Assembly (NCBI GenBank): GCA_002315765.1
Contig: DCIE01000060.1
Span: forward strand, 300 to 47,667
DNA: 47,368 nucleotides
Source of the DNA: Ruminococcaceae bacterium UBA1734
Lineage (GTDB): Bacteria; Bacillota; Clostridia; Oscillospirales; Acutalibacteraceae
Direction: 5' to 3'
This document shows positions 24,112 to 33,534 of the stretch, one piece after another. The position numbers were made by a program, and so were the translations under genes. The notes under the pieces were generated by a model, which made no database searches, was not told where the DNA came from, and worked only from the letters and a program-made list of their open reading frames with translations. Position 1 is the stretch's first letter. Each line of letters begins with the position of its first letter.

Positions 24112-25218
24112 ATGAAGTCAAAAGAAAAAATCAAGTATATTGCCGATAAGTATTTTTCGGAATTAGAAAAGGGTACTTACGGTGATAGCGGAGATTTGTT
24201 TTTAACAACAAGAGAACTTGCTAAAATAAGCGGAATATCCCTTGAATACGGAAATAAGGTTATGAGTATTCTTTCGGGTAAAGGGATAATAAGGTTAGTG
24301 GGTAAACACTATTACATAACAAAGGGACAAATTAATCCAAACTCCCCATTAAACAAAAAGATTGTTCATAAAAATACATTTGGAATGATTGTAAGTGATT
24401 TACAAAATGTATTCGTGGCATCACTTATAACCGAAGTTTCAAACATTGCCGAAAACAACGGATTTTCTATAATAATCAGATTTTCGGAAAATATAGAAAA
24501 TGTATTGGAAGATTTTTTTACAAGCGGTGTTCAAGGGATTTTTGTTGACCCCTTTGTTGCCAAAAATTATTCCGATAGGTTTAAATACTATCCTTTGCCG
24601 ATTGTATCTCTGGGATTTGATATAACAGGTATCGGAAGAGATAGCATAGTAGTTGATAATTACAGAGCAGGAAAAACGGTTGCTGACCACTTTATTGAAA
24701 TCGGATGTAAAAAGTTTTCATATTTCGGCTTTGAAAGAGACAATAAAAAAGACGAAAGATTAAATGGCTTTATTGATGAATTAAAAGCTTTAGGTTATGC
24801 CGTTCAAGAGAATATAATTTTTTTATTGCCTAAAGATGCTAAAGGAAAATATAGTGTTAAGCAACTAAAAGAATTCGTAAATAAACTTATATGGAAAACT
24901 TCAAGTTATGATAAAATCGGAATATTTTGTTATCACGATTTACTTGCCTATGATGTTATAAGCATTGTTGAAAATTTTGAATTTTTAGATAAAAAAAGAA
25001 AAATACCAAATGATTTTTCAGTGGTAGGTTTTGATAATTTATCCATTGCATCAATTATTAAACCATCATTAACAACGGTGTCCTACCCAATTAATGAGAT
25101 TGCCACTAAAGGAATAGAAGCCATTTTAAAGTGTATCCGAGATACGGATTATAAGCATAAAAAATATCAAGTTCTGTTTTCTTTAGTTATCAGAAGCACA
25201 ACAGAAAACAAAGTGTGA
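24112..25218 (+). CDS. Transcriptional regulator, GntR-type winged helix with LacI-type sensor domain
   Basis: The 368-residue protein has an N-terminal winged helix (residues 1-72: LTTRELAKISGISLEYGNKV, then KGIIRLVGKHYYITKG) and a periplasmic-binding-like sugar sensor (residues 85-360: GMIVSDLQNVFVASLITEV, VDNYRAGKTVADHFIEIG, VVGFDNLSIASIIKPSLTTV). The start at 24112 lies just after the promoter and has GGGGTG upstream; the longer frame would extend into the operator. It is divergent from the sugar operon and should control it through the palindrome, with a sugar as effector. Confidence 0.85.
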   Translation: MKSKEKIKYIADKYFSELEKGTYGDSGDLFLTTRELAKISGISLEYGNKVMSILSGKGIIRLVGKHYYITKGQINPNSPLNKKIVHKNTFGMIVSDLQNVFVASLITEVSNIAENNGFSIIIRFSENIENVLEDFFTSGVQGIFVDPFVAKNYSDRFKYYPLPIVSLGFDITGIGRDSIVVDNYRAGKTVADHFIEIGCKKFSYFGFERDNKKDERLNGFIDELKALGYAVQENIIFLLPKDAKGKYSVKQLKEFVNKLIWKTSSYDKIGIFCYHDLLAYDVISIVENFEFLDKKRKIPNDFSVVGFDNLSIASIIKPSLTTVSYPINEIATKGIEAILKCIRDTDYKHKKYQVLFSLVIRSTTENKV

Positions 25219-25254
25219 TAAATTTTGTAATAAAAATATGTTGGTTTAGTAAAT

Positions 25255-26163
25255 TTATTTAGTGTAGATACACGCAGGAAAAATGCCTCTTGTTTCAAGC
25301 GTTGAGTTAATGGCGTTTAAAACCTTCTTTTTATCCCCACTCCAAACAGGTGCTATCAGGTCTTTTTTCGGACCGTCTCCGGTAATTCTGTGTATTACAA
25401 CATTTTCGGGAATAATACTAATGCAATCGGCAACTAATCCGCAATATTCATCTAAACTCAGGGTTTCAAATTTGCGGTTATAATAATCATCGGCAAGTTT
25501 GGTATTTTTAAGAACATGCAACAATTGCAGTTTTATACCGCTTGTTTTATTGCCGACATATCTTACGGTATTTAACATATCCTCTTTGCTTTCTCCGGGC
25601 AAACCTAAAATAATGTGGGTAATAATATGAACATTTAATTTTGAAAGTTTTTTTATTGCATTGTCATACTCTTCGGTTTTATAGCATCTATTAATATATG
25701 TTGCGGTTTCCTCTTTTATCGTTTGCAGTCCCAATTCAACCCATAAAACGGTTATTTCACTTAACCTTTTAAGCATTTCAATAACTTCTTTGTCTAAACA
25801 ATCGGGCCTTGTTGCTATGGAAACACCCACAATTTCGGGATGAAGTGCTGCTTCGGTATATATTTTCTCCAAACGGGAAACATCGCCGTAGGTGCCTGTA
25901 AAGCTTTGAAAATATGCGATATATTTAAGGCCTTTCCCTTTTTCCCCTAAGTTAAGTTTTGCTTTTTCAATTTGTTTTGCCACCGACATATCAAACGATG
26001 AAGCAAAATCGCCTGAACCCTTAAGAGAACAAAATATACATCCTCCCTCCCCTTTAGTACCGTCTCTGTTCGGACAACTATTTGAAGCGGATAATGCCAA
26101 TTTATAAACCTTTCGGCCGAAAACACTTTTGCAGTAATAATTTGAATTAATGTATCGTTTCAT
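25255..26163 (-). CDS. ytqA: YtqA-like radical SAM protein (TIGR01212 family)
   Basis: The 302-residue protein begins MKRYINSNYYCKSVFGRKVYKL and has the cluster-binding region CPNRDGTKGEGGCIFCS, with the wide first spacing typical of this family. Further motifs are YFQSFTGTYGDV, SIATRPDCL, VELGLQTI and THIILGLPGE. The family resembles Elp3-type radical SAM enzymes and its product is unknown; it is conserved in Firmicutes, including B. subtilis ytqA. GGGGACAAGAG precedes the start. It is transcribed alone, convergent with the regulator gene. No terminator was seen in the 36-bp gap between them. Confidence 0.9.
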   Translation of the reverse strand: MKRYINSNYYCKSVFGRKVYKLALSASNSCPNRDGTKGEGGCIFCSLKGSGDFASSFDMSVAKQIEKAKLNLGEKGKGLKYIAYFQSFTGTYGDVSRLEKIYTEAALHPEIVGVSIATRPDCLDKEVIEMLKRLSEITVLWVELGLQTIKEETATYINRCYKTEEYDNAIKKLSKLNVHIITHIILGLPGESKEDMLNTVRYVGNKTSGIKLQLLHVLKNTKLADDYYNRKFETLSLDEYCGLVADCISIIPENVVIHRITGDGPKKDLIAPVWSGDKKKVLNAINSTLETRGIFPACIYTK

Positions 26164-26248
26164 CTCTTGTCCCCTTTTTTACCACTCTAAAACAATTATA
26201 TTGGCTTATTTTGTTTTGTCAAACCTTTAAACCGAAAAATTTTCGGTA

Positions 26249-26276
26249 TTGTATTTTTATCCTTTTATGATATAAT
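26249..26276 (+). promoter_or_regulatory. SigA-type promoter of the LTA-synthase-like operon
   Basis: TTGTAT, a 16-bp spacer and TATAAT lie 48 bp before the ATG at 26325. Confidence 0.65.
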
Positions 26277-26324
26277 GTATTTGTTAAAATATGCTTATTT
26301 GCCTGAAAGGTCGAAAAAATATAA

Positions 26325-28529
26325 ATGAACAAAACAAAGGTTTTAGAATTATTTAGGAAATTACTCAATTCAGTAACAATAAAAACCTCCAAAAAATCAA
26401 AAATTACCGCTTCGATTTTGACATCAATATTATTATTGGTTGTTGTTTTTTTTAACGACTCATTTATGATTGACAAATCCCCTTCCCGTTGGCTTTTATT
26501 ATCGGTTGCCATGGTTTTGCCGCTTGTTATCGGTTTAATTACCGCTTTTGAAATCGAGTTTAAAAATCCAAAGCTACGCAAGTTTTTATATGTTGCATTA
26601 TTTTTCTTAATGCCTGTGTTATCAATTACTATGACCGAATGTTTGAACGGCATTTGGGTTTATGATATGACATATCTCGGTTTCCTCGGAAACTATGCGC
26701 TTATGTTATTGTTTTACTTTTTCTTTTTTGCTATTACCGGCTCACTTAAAGTGGCTATTATTTCGGTTACCCCTGTGGTGTGCGGTTTAGGTATTGCACA
26801 TGCTTATCTTATGAATTTTAGAGGCACACCCTTTATTCCCATGGATTTCTTGGGCATCACTACTGCTATTAATGTGGGCAGTACCTATGACTATTCGCCT
26901 CCCAACATAGTGATTATTGCCGCTTTGCTGTTTGTATTAATTATTGTAATTGCATTTAAAATCAAAATGCCGAAGTTTTCTCTTATTACAAGAATAATCA
27001 CAAGAAGCTTGGCAGGTATAATATTTGCCGTATTAATGGGACTGTTTTATTTTACTCCAGTGCTTTCAAATGCGGGAATTAACCCCGACTTTTGGAATCA
27101 ATCAAGGGGTTACAAGAATTACGGATTTGTTTATAATTTTTTCTGCAACACCAAATATCTTTATATGTCGGAACCCAGCGGATACAATCCTAAGGATGTA
27201 AGCGACTATATCTCCCGCAAGGTAGAAAATCAACAGCCTGACTCAAACACCAAAGAAAAAACACCTAATATTATTTGCATAATGAACGAGTCTTTGTCTG
27301 ACCTAAAGGTTTTGGGAGATTTTGAAACCAATGAGGATTATATGCCTTTTATTCACTCCCTTAAAAAGAATACCGTAAAAGGCAACTTGTATGTTCCCGT
27401 AATCGGTGCAGGTACCTCAAACACCGAATTTGAATTTTTGACCGGTCATTCAACAGCTTTTTTGCCTTCGGGAAGTAACGCATTTATGCTGTATGTTAAA
27501 AATCCCATCGCCTCGCTTGTTTCAACCCTTGAGGCGCAAAACTATTCTTCATTGGCATTTCACCCCTATTATGCCAGTGGTTGGAATCGGGTAGAAGTAT
27601 ATAAGTTTATGGGATTTAATGGTTTTAAGAGTCTTGAAAATCTTATTGATATTTCTATTATGGACGACTATATTCAAAACAGTTCAAATCCCGATTATCT
27701 CCAAAACCTTATTGCTCAAAATTATCCGGACAGAAACAATATGTTAATACGACAATATGTTAGCGATGATTATGACTTTGATGTGCTGATAAAAGATTTT
27801 GAAAACCGAGATAATTCAAAACCCTATTTTGCTTTTAATGTAACTATGCAAAATCACGGCGGATATACAACAACTGCATCTAATTTCGTACAAGACATTT
27901 CTATTCCTTCCGCCACTGAAGAGTACACAAAAGCTCTTAATTATTTATCCCTTGTTAAGCAAAGCGACAGTGCATTTAAAAAACTGATTAACTACTTTAA
28001 AAAGGTGAAAGAACCGACTGTTATTTGTATGTTCGGCGACCATCAACCCTCGGTGGAAACAAAATTCATTGCCGAAGTAATGGGTGTAAAGGATTTATCG
28101 GGACTTACCACCGAACAAGAGCAATCCCGACATATTACTCCTTTTATTATTTGGGCAAACTATGATATAAAGGAAGAACAAATTGATAAATTAAGCGTAA
28201 ATTATCTTTCCTCCTATGTTTTAAAAACTGCCGGTGTAAAACTCCCCAAATATAATCAGTATCTTTTAAATCTTTCTAAAACCATTCCGGTTATTGATAC
28301 GGTTGGATATATCGACTCGGACAATAATTATTATAAATGGTCGGGCAATTCCAAATATACCGATACAATTAAGGAATATGAACAAATTCAGTACAATAAC
28401 ATTTTCGACTATGAAAACAACGATACCGACACCTTCTTTATTAACGGATACTCTGTAAAGACAATAGCCGAAGATATTGAAAAAAGCGAAGAAAACGAAA
28501 ACACGGATAAAGAGAACAACAATGATTAA
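26325..28529 (+). CDS. LTA-synthase-family phosphoglycerol transferase
   Basis: The 734-residue protein has an N-terminal membrane part with five or six helices (residues 25-245) and an extracellular sulfatase-like domain (about 310-600). Metal and catalytic motifs are IMNESLSD (Glu), GAGTSNTEFEFLTG (catalytic Thr), YYASGWNR, TMQNHGGY and MFGDHQPS. LTA synthases move glycerol phosphate from phosphatidylglycerol to polymers or glycolipids at the cell surface. The acidic tail of about 25 residues is disordered. GAAAGG lies 14 nt upstream. Its stop overlaps the Nudix start. Whether it makes lipoteichoic acid or decorates another glycan is unknown. Confidence 0.88.
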   Translation: MNKTKVLELFRKLLNSVTIKTSKKSKITASILTSILLLVVVFFNDSFMIDKSPSRWLLLSVAMVLPLVIGLITAFEIEFKNPKLRKFLYVALFFLMPVLSITMTECLNGIWVYDMTYLGFLGNYALMLLFYFFFFAITGSLKVAIISVTPVVCGLGIAHAYLMNFRGTPFIPMDFLGITTAINVGSTYDYSPPNIVIIAALLFVLIIVIAFKIKMPKFSLITRIITRSLAGIIFAVLMGLFYFTPVLSNAGINPDFWNQSRGYKNYGFVYNFFCNTKYLYMSEPSGYNPKDVSDYISRKVENQQPDSNTKEKTPNIICIMNESLSDLKVLGDFETNEDYMPFIHSLKKNTVKGNLYVPVIGAGTSNTEFEFLTGHSTAFLPSGSNAFMLYVKNPIASLVSTLEAQNYSSLAFHPYYASGWNRVEVYKFMGFNGFKSLENLIDISIMDDYIQNSSNPDYLQNLIAQNYPDRNNMLIRQYVSDDYDFDVLIKDFENRDNSKPYFAFNVTMQNHGGYTTTASNFVQDISIPSATEEYTKALNYLSLVKQSDSAFKKLINYFKKVKEPTVICMFGDHQPSVETKFIAEVMGVKDLSGLTTEQEQSRHITPFIIWANYDIKEEQIDKLSVNYLSSYVLKTAGVKLPKYNQYLLNLSKTIPVIDTVGYIDSDNNYYKWSGNSKYTDTIKEYEQIQYNNIFDYENNDTDTFFINGYSVKTIAEDIEKSEENENTDKENNND

Positions 28530-29004
28530 TACTACACTTTGTCATATTAAAAAAGATAATTGCTACTTAATGCTTCATAGAATCAAGAAGGAAAACGACC
28601 TAAACAAGGACAAATGGATTGGCATAGGCGGAAAATTTCTTGAAAACGAAAGTCCCGAACAATGTAATGCCCGTGAAGTTCTCGAAGAAACCGGACTTAC
28701 GGTAAACCGTGCCGAATATCGGGGAGTTGTAACCTTTGTATCCGATGTATGGGAATCGGAACTTATGCACATTTTCACCTGTAATGATTATTCCGGTGAT
28801 ATAATAGAATGTGATGAGGGAGTATTGGAATGGGTTGAAATAGAAAAAATTTTTTCTCTTCCTATTTGGGAGGGCGATAAAATCTTTCTTAAACTTATAG
28901 AAAATGAAAAACGACCGTTTTTTTCTCTCCGCCTCGAATATAAGGGAGAAAAACTTATAAGTGCTATTTTAGATGGAAAAAATATTTCAGGAGGATTAAA
29001 ATAA
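28522..29004 (+). CDS. Nudix hydrolase (8-oxo-dGTP diphosphatase-like)
   Basis: The 160-residue protein has a full Nudix box, GGKFLENESPEQCNAREVLEETGL, matching G-x5-E-x7-REUxEExGU. The sequence before it (HRIKKENDLNKDKWIGIGG) matches MutT-like YtkD/8-oxo-dGTPases. The start at 28522 overlaps the upstream stop (ATGATTAA); a longer frame in the previous gene's tail was rejected. It probably cleans oxidised nucleotides or a related diphosphate. It overlaps the next gene by one base. Confidence 0.87.
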   Translation: MINTTLCHIKKDNCYLMLHRIKKENDLNKDKWIGIGGKFLENESPEQCNAREVLEETGLTVNRAEYRGVVTFVSDVWESELMHIFTCNDYSGDIIECDEGVLEWVEIEKIFSLPIWEGDKIFLKLIENEKRPFFSLRLEYKGEKLISAILDGKNISGGLK

Positions 29005-29582
29005 TGAATATTTGTGTATATGGTGCGTCCTCAAACAGTATAGATAAAAGCTATATTGAGGCTAACGAAAAATTAGGAAAACTTTTAGGCGAACAAGGTC
29101 ATACGGTAGTTTACGGCGGTGGTGCCGGTGGAATGATGGGGGCTGTTGCGAGAGGTGCAAGAAGTGTTGACGGCAATGTCATAGGCATTTCACCGAAATT
29201 TTTTATTGTTGACGGTTCCCTTTATGACAACTGCACCGAGTTTATTTATACCGAAACTATGCGTGAAAGAAAAAAACTTTTAGAAGAAAAATCCGATGCG
29301 TTTATTATATCCCCCGGCGGAGTGGGTACATTGGACGAATTTTTCGAAATCTTCACATTAAAACAGCTTTCAAGACATGATAAGCCTATTGCTATTTACA
29401 ATGTCAACAATTTTTACAACGAATTAATTAATATGATGGAAAAAGCCATTAATGAGCATTTTATGACCGAAAAAAACAGAAATCTTTATTTCATTTCAAA
29501 CAATCCACAGGAAATTATAGACTATATAACCAACTATGTTCCCGAAGAAACATCCCTTTCTGATTTAAAGGATGTAAAATAA
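29004..29582 (+). CDS. LOG-family protein (TIGR00730, Rossmann fold)
   Basis: The 192-residue protein has the LOG signatures VYGGGAGGMMGAVARGA and PGGVGTLDEFFE. LOG proteins hydrolyse nucleoside 5'-monophosphates such as cytokinin riboside monophosphate, releasing the base; bacterial members act as nucleotide phosphoribohydrolases. The start shares one base with the Nudix stop (TAATG). A strong terminator follows. Confidence 0.88.
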   Translation: MNICVYGASSNSIDKSYIEANEKLGKLLGEQGHTVVYGGGAGGMMGAVARGARSVDGNVIGISPKFFIVDGSLYDNCTEFIYTETMRERKKLLEEKSDAFIISPGGVGTLDEFFEIFTLKQLSRHDKPIAIYNVNNFYNELINMMEKAINEHFMTEKNRNLYFISNNPQEIIDYITNYVPEETSLSDLKDVK

Positions 29583-29587
29583 ATTTT

Positions 29588-29618
29588 TCCTCCCATTTTG
29601 GGAGGATTATTTTTTTGT
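29588..29618 (+). terminator. Rho-independent terminator after the LOG gene
   Basis: TCCTCCCA and TGGGAGGA form an 8-bp GC-rich stem with a 3-nt loop, followed by TTATTTTTTT. It ends the LTA-synthase/Nudix/LOG unit. Confidence 0.9.
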
Positions 29619-29646
29619 TGTAAATTTATGCAAATGATTATATAAT
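29618..29646 (+). promoter_or_regulatory. SigA-type promoter of comM/yifB
   Basis: TTGTAA, a 17-bp spacer and TATAAT, 34 bp before the TTG start at 29681. Confidence 0.7.
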
Positions 29647-29680
29647 AAAATCGAAATTTGATAACAAATGTGGTGATGTT

Positions 29681-31207
29681 TTGTTTGCAAGTATAAAAAG
29701 TGTCGGCGTATTCGGCATTGAATCCTATATGGTTGATGTTGAAGCCGATGTTTCGGGAGGACTCCCCGCCTTTGATATTGTAGGATTACCCGATACGGCG
29801 GTAAAGGAATCAAGAGACCGTGTAAGGTCAGCCCTTAAAAACTGCGGATATAAATTCCCTACCGGAAGAATTACTATAAATTTAGCACCTGCCGACAAGA
29901 AAAAAGAGGGTGCAATTTATGACCTGCCTATACTTTTGGCAATTTTAAATGCCTCGAAGCAAACTGCTTTTTCCGTATCCGACTGTGCCTTTTTAGGCGA
30001 AGTATCTCTTGACGGTAAAATAAGACCGATAAACGGTGTTATTGCCATGGCAATTTCGGCAAAACAAAGTAATATATCAAATATTTTTGTTCCGTTGGAT
30101 AATGCTGTGGAGGCTGCTGTTATTGAAGGAATATCGGTTTTCGGAGTATCGACTGTAAAGCAAATAATAGACCACTTTTCCGGTACTGCCAAGCTTTCAC
30201 CTACAACATTTTCAAATGAAGAAAAGGATTCTTTTGACTTTCTTCCGGATTTCAGTGATGTTCGCGGACAAGTTGCCGCAAAAAAAGCACTGGAAATTGC
30301 CGCTGCCGGAGGTCATAACATACTGCTAATCGGACCTCCCGGTTCAGGTAAAAGTATGCTTGCAAAACGACTCCCTACAATTCTCCCTGATATGACATTT
30401 GAAGAATCCATAGAAACAACAAAAATCCATTCGGTTGCGGGAATACTTGATAAAAAACATCCCCTTGTAACAGAAAGGCCGTTTCGTTCCCCACACCATT
30501 CGGTTTCTCTTGCCGGACTTACGGGTGGAGGCACCGTACCAAAACCGGGAGAAATATCTTTATCCCATAACGGTGTATTATTCCTTGACGAATTGCCTGA
30601 GTTTAAGCGTGATGTTATGGAAGCAATGCGACAACCTATCGAAGACGGAAAAATAACCGTTTCACGGGTAATCGGCAGTGTTACTTATCCGAGTTCCGTT
30701 ATGCTTGTTGCGGCAATGAATCCATGCCCCTGCGGTTATTACGGGCACCCTACAAAGCCCTGCACCTGCACTAATAAAATGGTTTCAAAATACTTAAACA
30801 AAATATCGGGACCTATGCTTGACCGTATTGACCTGCATGTTGAAGTTCCTCCGGTTGATTACGAATCTTTAAACGGTAATCATACCGAAGAAACATCGGC
30901 ACAAATTAAAGAACGGGTAAACAAGGCGAGAAATCTGCAAATTAACCGATATAAAGGTACCGGCGTAAACTGTAATGCAAATTTAACACCCAAAATGTTA
31001 AGAGAATTTTGCGTTCTTACCGAAGATGCATCTAAATACCTAAACCGTTGCTTTGATGAGCTTGGAATGAGTGCCCGTGCCTATGACAGAATACTAAAGG
31101 TTGCACGGACAATCGCCGACTTGTCGGAAAGCGAAATGATAGAGAAGAAACATATATTGTCTGCAATTCGTTTTAGAACTTTAGACAGAAAATACTGGGC
31201 TGAATAA
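29681..31207 (+). CDS. YifB/ComM-family Mg-chelatase-like AAA+ ATPase
   Basis: The 508-residue protein starts at TTG (GGTGATG lies 3-9 nt upstream). It has the family order: N-terminal Lon-protease-like domain (SGGLPAFDIVGLPDTAVKESRDRVRSAL), AAA+ core with Walker A GPPGSGKSML and Walker B VLFLDELPEF, a Cys-rich insertion (PCPCGYYGHPTKPCTCT), and the C-terminal domain with ARAYDRILKVARTIADL. ComM helicases drive branch migration of recombining DNA in natural transformation. It is transcribed alone from its own promoter. Confidence 0.93.
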   Translation: MFASIKSVGVFGIESYMVDVEADVSGGLPAFDIVGLPDTAVKESRDRVRSALKNCGYKFPTGRITINLAPADKKKEGAIYDLPILLAILNASKQTAFSVSDCAFLGEVSLDGKIRPINGVIAMAISAKQSNISNIFVPLDNAVEAAVIEGISVFGVSTVKQIIDHFSGTAKLSPTTFSNEEKDSFDFLPDFSDVRGQVAAKKALEIAAAGGHNILLIGPPGSGKSMLAKRLPTILPDMTFEESIETTKIHSVAGILDKKHPLVTERPFRSPHHSVSLAGLTGGGTVPKPGEISLSHNGVLFLDELPEFKRDVMEAMRQPIEDGKITVSRVIGSVTYPSSVMLVAAMNPCPCGYYGHPTKPCTCTNKMVSKYLNKISGPMLDRIDLHVEVPPVDYESLNGNHTEETSAQIKERVNKARNLQINRYKGTGVNCNANLTPKMLREFCVLTEDASKYLNRCFDELGMSARAYDRILKVARTIADLSESEMIEKKHILSAIRFRTLDRKYWAE

Positions 31208-31223
31208 TAAAAGTAAAAACTAC

Positions 31224-31251
31224 TTGAAAATACCGAAATTTGTGGTACAAT
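31224..31251 (+). promoter_or_regulatory. SigA-type promoter of pduL-hemW unit
   Basis: TTGAAA, a 16-bp spacer and TACAAT, 36 bp upstream of the pduL ATG. Confidence 0.6.
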
Positions 31252-31287
31252 GATATGGTAATATAAATATTTAAGGAGTTATAAATT

Positions 31288-31860
31288 ATGGCTAAAGAAG
31301 TTATGGTTGAAATTTCAGCAAGACATGTACATGTAACAAAAGAAACATTGGAAATTCTTTTCGGCGCAGGTCATGAATTAACAAACAAAAAAAATCTCTC
31401 CCAGCCGGGACAGTTTGCTTGTGAAGAAAAGGTTACTATTGTAGGTCCTAAAGCTTCCGTTAAAGCATCAATTTTAGGCCCTTGTCGTAATGCCGACCAG
31501 GTTGAGTTATCTTTGACAGATGCTCGTTCAATCGGTGTTACAGCCCCAATCAGAGAATCAGGCGATGTTAAGGGTTCAGGCGCTTGTAAACTTGTAGGTC
31601 CCTGTGGCGAAGTTGAGATTACCGAAGGTGTAATCGCCGCTAAGCGTCATATTCATATGACAGTTGCTGACGGTGAAAAATTCGGTCTTACCGACAAACA
31701 GGTTGTTTCTGTTAAAATCCCTACTGAGGGCAGAGCTCTTATTTTTGATGATGTTGTTGTAAGAGTTAGCGACAGTTATGCTCTTGCTATGCATATAGAT
31801 ACCGACGAAGCAAATGCAGCAGCCGTTCCGGGAAGTTGCACCGGTGAAATTCTTGCATAA
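31288..31860 (+). CDS. pduL: Phosphate propanoyltransferase / acetyltransferase, PduL family
   Basis: The 190-residue protein is a PduL-type phosphotransacylase. It shows the two matching half motifs VEISARHVHVT (residues 7-17) and AAKRHIHMT, which hold the zinc-binding histidines, and the SQPGQFACEE stretch. It converts acyl-CoA and phosphate to acyl phosphate and CoA. No shell or diol-dehydratase genes are nearby, so it is not part of a microcompartment here and may replace Pta in acetate formation. AAGGAG lies 8 nt upstream. It overlaps hemW. Confidence 0.9.
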   Translation: MAKEVMVEISARHVHVTKETLEILFGAGHELTNKKNLSQPGQFACEEKVTIVGPKASVKASILGPCRNADQVELSLTDARSIGVTAPIRESGDVKGSGACKLVGPCGEVEITEGVIAAKRHIHMTVADGEKFGLTDKQVVSVKIPTEGRALIFDDVVVRVSDSYALAMHIDTDEANAAAVPGSCTGEILA

Positions 31861-32941
31861 TAGCGGACTTTACATTCACATTCCTTTTTGTAATAAGAAA
31901 TGTGCTTATTGTGATTTTTATTCGGTTATTCCTTCTGAAAATCTCAAAAATGATTATTTGTCTGCCCTATTAGGAGATATTAAATTAAAGGGCGGTCAAT
32001 ACGACCGCCCTTTTGACACTGTTTATATCGGTGGAGGAACTCCGTCTGTCTTAGGCAAAAATATTAAAACTCTCCTTGATGCTATTAAGGATAATTTTAA
32101 TGTTTCTGCAAACGCCGAAATAACTACCGAAGTAAATCCGGATGTTTCGGATGAATTTTTGGAATACGGTATTAATTCCGGAATAAACCGCATTTCCATC
32201 GGTTTACAAAGCGGAAATGACGAGGAACTGAAAATTCTCGGTCGCACCCACACTGCTAATGACGGAAGAGATGCTGTCAATCGCATAAAAAGTATGGGTT
32301 ATAAAAATATTTCAGCCGATTTGATGATTGCTTTGCCAAACAGCAATCTTTATGCATTGCAAAGCAATCTCGATTATTTCAATTCCCTTGATATTCCTCA
32401 TATTTCGTCATATATATTAAAGGTTGAAAGCAACACTAAATTCAGCAAATTCACTCCCCCGCTTCCTGATGATGATAATTGTGCCCAACAGTATTTAGCT
32501 ATGTGTGATTATTTTGAAAATATGGGCTATTCTCATTATGAAATATCTAATTTTTCAAAACCCGGTTTTGAATCCAAACACAATTTAAAATACTGGAATT
32601 GCGAGGAATATTTAGGACTCGGTCCCTCTGCCCATTCCTTTATGGACGGAAAGCGATTTTTCTATCCGAAAAATATTAAAAATTATATTATTTCACCCAA
32701 TACTGAATTTGAAGATATCGGCGGAGAAATACTTGAAAAAATAATGCTTAAATTACGGCTGAAATCAGGACTTGAGCTTTCGGAATTCGGCTTGGAAAAT
32801 ATTATTCCGAAACTTGATATTTATAAAACAAACCAATTAATTAGAATTGACGGAACCCGAATTTCTTTAACAAACAAGGGTATGCTTGTTTCTAACAGCA
32901 TAATATCCGCCGTTTTGGAGTTAGTTTATGAAAACATATAA
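31844..32941 (+). CDS. hemW: Radical SAM heme chaperone HemW
   Basis: The 365-residue protein has the radical SAM motif HIPFCNKKCAYCDFYS with Cys16, Cys20 and Cys23, then IGGGTPS, EVNPD and SIGLQSGNDEELKILGR. It matches HemW, a heme-binding protein that delivers heme to respiratory enzymes and was long annotated as coproporphyrinogen III oxidase. The GTG at 31844 is chosen because GGAAG lies 8 nt before it and the protein then starts directly with the barrel. The longer frame overlaps pduL by 47 nt. The C-terminal LKSGL/GMLVSNSIIS region is typical. A 14-nt overlap couples it to the next gene. Confidence 0.9.
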   Translation: MKFLHNSGLYIHIPFCNKKCAYCDFYSVIPSENLKNDYLSALLGDIKLKGGQYDRPFDTVYIGGGTPSVLGKNIKTLLDAIKDNFNVSANAEITTEVNPDVSDEFLEYGINSGINRISIGLQSGNDEELKILGRTHTANDGRDAVNRIKSMGYKNISADLMIALPNSNLYALQSNLDYFNSLDIPHISSYILKVESNTKFSKFTPPLPDDDNCAQQYLAMCDYFENMGYSHYEISNFSKPGFESKHNLKYWNCEEYLGLGPSAHSFMDGKRFFYPKNIKNYIISPNTEFEDIGGEILEKIMLKLRLKSGLELSEFGLENIIPKLDIYKTNQLIRIDGTRISLTNKGMLVSNSIISAVLELVYENI

Positions 32942-33533
32942 AATTCACATTGTAAGACACGGCTTGACTTCAGGTAATCTTGAGGGAAGATATATCGGTT
33001 GTCGCACTGATTTACCTCTTTGCCCCGAAGGATTAAAGGAACTCAAAAACCTTCGTGAAAACCTTGAATATCCCAATATTGAGGCTTTATATACGAGCCC
33101 TTTAACCCGTTGCAAACAATCTTGTGCCGTATTATTCCCGGGATTTGAGCCTACTGTAATCGATGAACTTTCCGAATACGATTTCGGAGATTTTGAAGGA
33201 AAAACCGCCCGTCAACTTGAAGTTGACGAAAATTATGCTTTGTGGACTTCGGGTAAAATCCCTTCACCACCCTCCGGTGAAACAAGCAATGATTTTATTA
33301 AAAGACAGGCATTAGCACTTAATATGATTGTTCGTGATATGATGAACAAAGGCATTACCGAATCCGGAGTAGTTATGCACGGCGGTGCAATTATGATGCT
33401 ACTTGGCTCCTGTGCCGTACCGAGAAAGCACTCGGTTGAATGGACCTGTGAGCCCGGTAGAGGTTATTCGCTTCTAATCACCCCTTCTCTTTACCACAGC
33501 AGTGGAATTGTAGAAGTATTTGATATTATTTAA
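32928..33533 (+). CDS. Histidine phosphatase family protein (phosphoglycerate mutase-like)
   Basis: The 201-residue protein has the active-site RHG in IHIVRHGLTSGNLEGRYIG, the second phosphate pocket residues in YTSPLTRCKQSC and a late histidine in VVMHGGAIMML. The family includes alpha-ribazole phosphatase and phosphoglycerate mutases. Its exact substrate is unclear; no cobalamin genes are nearby. It overlaps hemW by 14 nt. Confidence 0.87.
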   Translation: MKTYKIHIVRHGLTSGNLEGRYIGCRTDLPLCPEGLKELKNLRENLEYPNIEALYTSPLTRCKQSCAVLFPGFEPTVIDELSEYDFGDFEGKTARQLEVDENYALWTSGKIPSPPSGETSNDFIKRQALALNMIVRDMMNKGITESGVVMHGGAIMMLLGSCAVPRKHSVEWTCEPGRGYSLLITPSLYHSSGIVEVFDII

Positions 33534-33534
33534 T

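Noticed and set aside
31288..31860. Part of a bacterial microcompartment
   Set aside because: PduL is present but no shell protein, diol dehydratase or aldehyde dehydrogenase is near it.
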